The position numbers and the translations under genes are program-made. The notes under the pieces are model-generated. The model saw only the letters and a program-made list of their open reading frames with translations. It searched no databases and was not told the origin of the DNA. From NCBI RefSeq assembly GCF_000723465.1, contig NZ_HF545616.1, forward strand, positions 1,798,001 to 1,862,000: DNA of 64,000 bases, given 5' to 3'. The DNA is from Ruminococcus bicirculans (ex Wegman et al. 2014) (GTDB lineage Bacteria; Bacillota; Clostridia; Oscillospirales; Ruminococcaceae). Positions 60,971 to 64,000 of this stretch are shown piece by piece (within the stretch, counting starts at the first letter, position 1; the number at the start of each line of letters is the position of its first letter).

Positions 60971-61273
60971 ATGAATACTGAAACGCCAAAGAAAACTAAG
61001 TTTGATATCTTGGAAGAAATCATGATAGGATTTCAAGATGATTACGAAACAGACAATGCTCAGACCCATTGGGTGAAAACCTACAAAGGGCGGCGAGAGC
61101 GATTAATTCAGCTGCAAGAGGAAGAATGTGAACTACAAGCGAATGTAATTGATGACGCTCACGATCTAGGATTTGTTGAGGGCGTAAGATATGCGCTCAA
61201 CATCATGGATATGACAGATACAGGCAAGAATAAAGCGCTTTTGGAGCGGCTCTTAAATATTCTTGAAAAATAA
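60971..61273 (+). CDS. Unknown 100-residue element protein
   Basis: A charged helical protein (FDILEEIMIGFQDDYETDN, LQEEECELQANVIDDAHDLGF). AAAGGAG lies 16 bases upstream of the ATG, longer than usual. Positioned just before the large element protein and probably transcribed with it. Not recognised. Confidence 0.6.
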   Translation: MNTETPKKTKFDILEEIMIGFQDDYETDNAQTHWVKTYKGRRERLIQLQEEECELQANVIDDAHDLGFVEGVRYALNIMDMTDTGKNKALLERLLNILEK

Positions 61274-61289
61274 AAGAGGGGAAACTTAA

Positions 61290-64000
61290 ATGGATAAGCA
61301 CGATAAGTATGAAGTTGTAAAGCAAGCATGGTTTGAAATCAATGAGCATCTCAGAAACAATAAGCAGGATTACATTGAGTATCTCAAATTTTCCGCAAAA
61401 ATGTATAAGCAGCCGTATTCAGACGCTGTGTTGGTATTCCAGCAGGATAGGAATGCAACAAAGATCGCTGAGTATAAAAAATGGGGACGTCTAGGGCGAT
61501 ATGTAAGACGTGGCTCTCACGGCGTTGCTGTTTTTGGCAAAAATCACACTTGCAGATATTTATATGACGTCACTCAGACAGGCGGCAAAGAGTTGCCTGA
61601 GATGTGGACACTTACTGACCGCAACACACCTGAGCTGCTCAATACGCTTAATAACCGATACAATATAAGCGCAGGATCGATCAAAGAATGTATCGAAGCA
61701 ATGACAGCAAACAGTCTTAATTCTGCGCCTATAGCTGAGTCAGTACAAAATGCAATATCTCAAATGGGACTTGACACAAAACAGGCTGAGATATACCGCC
61801 ATTCACTGGATTCTGTGGTGCAGTTCGTTGTTTCTCAAAGATGTAATCTTTCAGGTAAAATAGATCTGCACGCCGATGTTGATGTAAGCGCTCTTGACCT
61901 TATCAAAAATGCAAGAGATATGATTCTTTTCAGCAGAGCTGTTCAGCACGCTGCCAAAGACACTCTGTTTGAAATTGAAAAAGAAGTTATCGCCATTGAC
62001 CGCAAAAACGAAGCTCTTGACAATGCCAAAACCGCAAAGCAAGAAAGCACGTCTGATAGGGTTGACGATATACTCCAAGACCTTATAAAGCTTAAGTTTT
62101 CGCAAGAACAGATACTTGCATTAAAACAGGCTGTGGTGGCAGCTGCACAAAATGGTGAACATAACATACGGCATTGGGTAAGCGTCCGATATTCGCCCGA
62201 CGAACTGCGGCATATATCATCTTTATTGTCTGATTATTATGCTCAGAGTGTCGTTGAGCAAACACTCGATCCAAAGGGCATACTCAATGATTACTATACA
62301 TATGTAAATGAGCTCAATGGTCGGCTGAAACTGTCAGATATGTTCTCTAACCATGAATATAGTGATGAACAAAAAGCCATGCTGCAGCAGGGTTTTTCTG
62401 AGGGAATTTCTATTACTGTTCTTAACGAGGTCGATGAACGGCTAACGGTAGACGAGATAAAAACATTCTTTGAGATGTTTCATCAGGCAGTTGACGGACA
62501 GATAGATCCACATGATGTTCAGATATATCTTGATAAGGCTGTAATAGAGCATTCAAAGCAGAACGTTCAAGTGGTTGAAGCTCAGGATAACTCTGTTGAC
62601 ACAAATTCAGTTGGAGTTGCCAAGAGTGAAAAGTCATTTGCTGAACAGGTCGATGATGTACTTGCAGGAAAGGCAAACCGATACAATGACTTGAAAGTAT
62701 GCGATACACCTCAAATACTGCTTGACGTTGGCTGTGAGCAACTTCCAATGTTTTATACGAAACGGCATTTGCATGACGCTCTCAAGCCGAAAGGAAATAC
62801 AGGTGAAAGCATACATTACCACGGATTGAACGCAGAACAAATCAAAAAAATGCCCATGTTACTTGAAAATCCCGTGATTATATATGATTCCCTTTCGAGA
62901 AATGATAGCATAATAATCGTAACATCTGAACTTGACAACGAAAAAATGCCTATCATTGCTGCTATAAAGCCAAATGGCAAAGCTAAATATGATTTAGAAT
63001 TGGTCGAATCCAACTTTGTAATGAGTTTTCATGGCAGAAACAATTTTGAAAATCAAATTAATCGTGCCGTAGAACAAAACAAAGTTCTTTATTACAACAA
63101 AGAAAAAAGCCAAGAACTGTTCAGTGTGCTTGGGCTACAATTGTCCAAGGGCTTAAACATTCTTGACTCTAATATTATTATACACCAAAGTCGCAATATT
63201 GTCAAGGGTACGCAGCAGGAAAATATTGAATACAAGAATAATTCTGTTACTCAACAGGACAAAAAAATAGAACCATCAAGAATTATAGGTTTGGCTGAAA
63301 ACCAGCTACGCCCTGCTGTTCCTAATAGCTCTACAAGCAGTATAACAGACTCCTCTGGAGTTGTCAAGAGTGAAAAAACATTTGCTGAACAGATAAATGA
63401 TGTTTTAAATGGCGTATTCCCAAAATACTCAAATCTAAAGGTTTGTGATACACCACAAATTCTTGTGGATATCGGCTGTGATCGGCTTCCTATGTTGTAT
63501 ACGCAAAGGCATTTAAAAGACGCTCTACATGAAAAATCTCCGAACAATGCACATTGGCACGGCTTAACACTGGAACAGATATGTAATATCCCACATCTTT
63601 TAGAAAGCCCTGCCATAATAATGGACTCACTTTCTCCAAACAAAAGTGCTGATAAAAGTATAGTAATTTGTTTAAATAACGTTGATAATGATAATGCACC
63701 GATAATCGTAAGTGTTAAACCAAATGGGCAAGGCATTTATGAAATGGAAAATGTATCATCAAACTTTATCACAAGTATTTATGGAAAAGAAAATGGGTTT
63801 GCAAACTATGTTGAACGTGCTGCAAAATCAAATAATATTCTGTTTTGGGACAAAGAAAAAAGCCAAGCACTGTTCTCGTGTCAAAGGCTCCAATTGCCTG
63901 AGGCGATAAACAATCTTGACTCTAATATTATTATACACCAAAGTCGCAATATTGTCAAGAGTAAGCAACAAGAAAATAGTGCCGATATAAGTTCAAATGA
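61290..64000 (+). CDS. Very large conjugative-element protein, N-terminal 903 codons (ArdC-like start, two MuF-C-like domains)
   Basis: The frame is open from the ATG at 61290 (GAGGGG upstream) to the window edge. Residues about 30-90 (DAVLVFQQDRNATKIAEYK, WGRLGRYVRRGSHGVAVF) resemble the N-terminal DNA-binding domain of ArdC/LtrC-type proteins. About 100-440 is helical and unassigned. Two domains, near 443-640 and 691-890, look like the MuF C-terminal toxin-fold domain: TPQILLDVG, LPMFYTKRHLHDAL, HYHGLNAEQI, VIIYDSLS and IIAAIKPNG. Proteins of this kind on Firmicute elements are often thousands of residues and include helicase or methylase parts; those would lie outside the window. Confidence 0.75.
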   Translation, partial: MDKHDKYEVVKQAWFEINEHLRNNKQDYIEYLKFSAKMYKQPYSDAVLVFQQDRNATKIAEYKKWGRLGRYVRRGSHGVAVFGKNHTCRYLYDVTQTGGKELPEMWTLTDRNTPELLNTLNNRYNISAGSIKECIEAMTANSLNSAPIAESVQNAISQMGLDTKQAEIYRHSLDSVVQFVVSQRCNLSGKIDLHADVDVSALDLIKNARDMILFSRAVQHAAKDTLFEIEKEVIAIDRKNEALDNAKTAKQESTSDRVDDILQDLIKLKFSQEQILALKQAVVAAAQNGEHNIRHWVSVRYSPDELRHISSLLSDYYAQSVVEQTLDPKGILNDYYTYVNELNGRLKLSDMFSNHEYSDEQKAMLQQGFSEGISITVLNEVDERLTVDEIKTFFEMFHQAVDGQIDPHDVQIYLDKAVIEHSKQNVQVVEAQDNSVDTNSVGVAKSEKSFAEQVDDVLAGKANRYNDLKVCDTPQILLDVGCEQLPMFYTKRHLHDALKPKGNTGESIHYHGLNAEQIKKMPMLLENPVIIYDSLSRNDSIIIVTSELDNEKMPIIAAIKPNGKAKYDLELVESNFVMSFHGRNNFENQINRAVEQNKVLYYNKEKSQELFSVLGLQLSKGLNILDSNIIIHQSRNIVKGTQQENIEYKNNSVTQQDKKIEPSRIIGLAENQLRPAVPNSSTSSITDSSGVVKSEKTFAEQINDVLNGVFPKYSNLKVCDTPQILVDIGCDRLPMLYTQRHLKDALHEKSPNNAHWHGLTLEQICNIPHLLESPAIIMDSLSPNKSADKSIVICLNNVDNDNAPIIVSVKPNGQGIYEMENVSSNFITSIYGKENGFANYVERAAKSNNILFWDKEKSQALFSCQRLQLPEAINNLDSNIIIHQSRNIVKSKQQENSADISSN
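62617..63959 (+). repeat. Two tandem MuF-C-like domain copies; 45-bp identical tail
   Basis: Copy 1 covers about 62617-63206 and copy 2 about 63361-63959. Both begin with a KSEK-S/T-FAEQ segment. A 45-bp piece beginning CTTGACTCTAATATTATTAT is identical at 63162-63206 and 63915-63959, far more alike than the rest. Confidence 0.85.

Larger units (their letters stand above)
44476..64000. mobile_element. Integrative (probably conjugative or mobilisable) element, right end outside window
   Basis: It starts at the broken tRNA-Arg and continues past the window edge. Contents supporting this: parA, parB with parS-like sites, TnpV, PD-(D/E)XK protein, a DUF6075-like protein, accessory cargo genes, CnaB surface protein and the start of a very large ArdC/MuF-C-like protein typical of conjugative elements. 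No integrase, relaxase or type IV secretion gene is seen in the window. Confidence 0.8.

Noticed and set aside
44476-64000. Whole element classified as a conjugative plasmid or prophage
   Set aside because: No relaxase, coupling protein, secretion, capsid or terminase gene is in view, so only an integrative element can be claimed.

Overview
The window looks like a chromosome segment of a low-to-moderate GC, endospore-forming Firmicute, most likely a gut member of the Oscillospiraceae (Ruminococcus-like). The support is the germination protease next to rpsT, SpoIID, SleB-type and YpeB proteins, a T-box leader, MurT/GatD, Thr/Ser-rich linkers on secreted proteins and AAGGAGG-type ribosome binding sites. 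No 16S gene is present, so genus is an inference.

Positions 1-44,400 are ordinary core chromosome. 1-8,000: PAP2 phosphatase end, a CE4 deacetylase lipoprotein, a TPM-like membrane protein with an internal duplication, a TraB/GumN lipoprotein, and a four-gene operon murT-gatD-(unknown)-mutS-like. 8,000-11,200: a polar amino acid ABC operon whose binding protein has its two lobes in swapped order, and a cyclophilin lipoprotein. 11,400-20,200: YfhO-like membrane protein, GH26 mannanase lipoprotein, glycosyltransferase, rpsT, gpr and an orphan sugar-binding lipoprotein; LacI/cre-like palindromes lie upstream of both the mannanase and the sugar-binding protein. 20,400-28,700: two tandem cytidylate-kinase-like proteins, YbaK, a ClC transporter, ridA and ilvA behind a T-box, DUF421, Maf. 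28,700-39,200: SpoIID, SleB-type hydrolase, class B sortase, PncC, ThiI with cysteine desulfurase, an IS481-like insertion sequence, rubrerythrin and YpeB. 39,200-44,300: GH25 muramidase with six FN3-like repeats, HD hydrolase flanked by two MITE-like repeats, and a CobW-type GTPase.

At 44,415-44,475 the 3' part of a tRNA-Arg(ACG) gene lies on the minus strand without its 5' part. This is the mark of an element integrated into a tRNA gene; the element starts there and runs past the right edge (over 19 kb seen, no integrase in view). It carries parA, parB and three copies of a palindrome that looks like parS, then TnpV and PD-(D/E)XK proteins. A run of small cargo genes follows, several with their own near-leaderless promoter and near-identical terminators: GNAT-like protein, DEDDh exonuclease, TIR protein, and a candidate type I toxin-antitoxin pair. 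After that come a Thr-rich lipoprotein, a 1065-residue CnaB-repeat surface protein with a sortase signal, about ten small unknown genes, and the first 903 codons of a very large element protein with an ArdC-like start and two MuF-C-like domains.

The most interesting parts are the circularly permuted binding protein, the parS-like sites, the TIR protein, the 25-residue hydrophobic peptide with convergent promoters, the repeated terminator/promoter cassettes, and a 46-bp palindromic repeat family with compensatory base changes.
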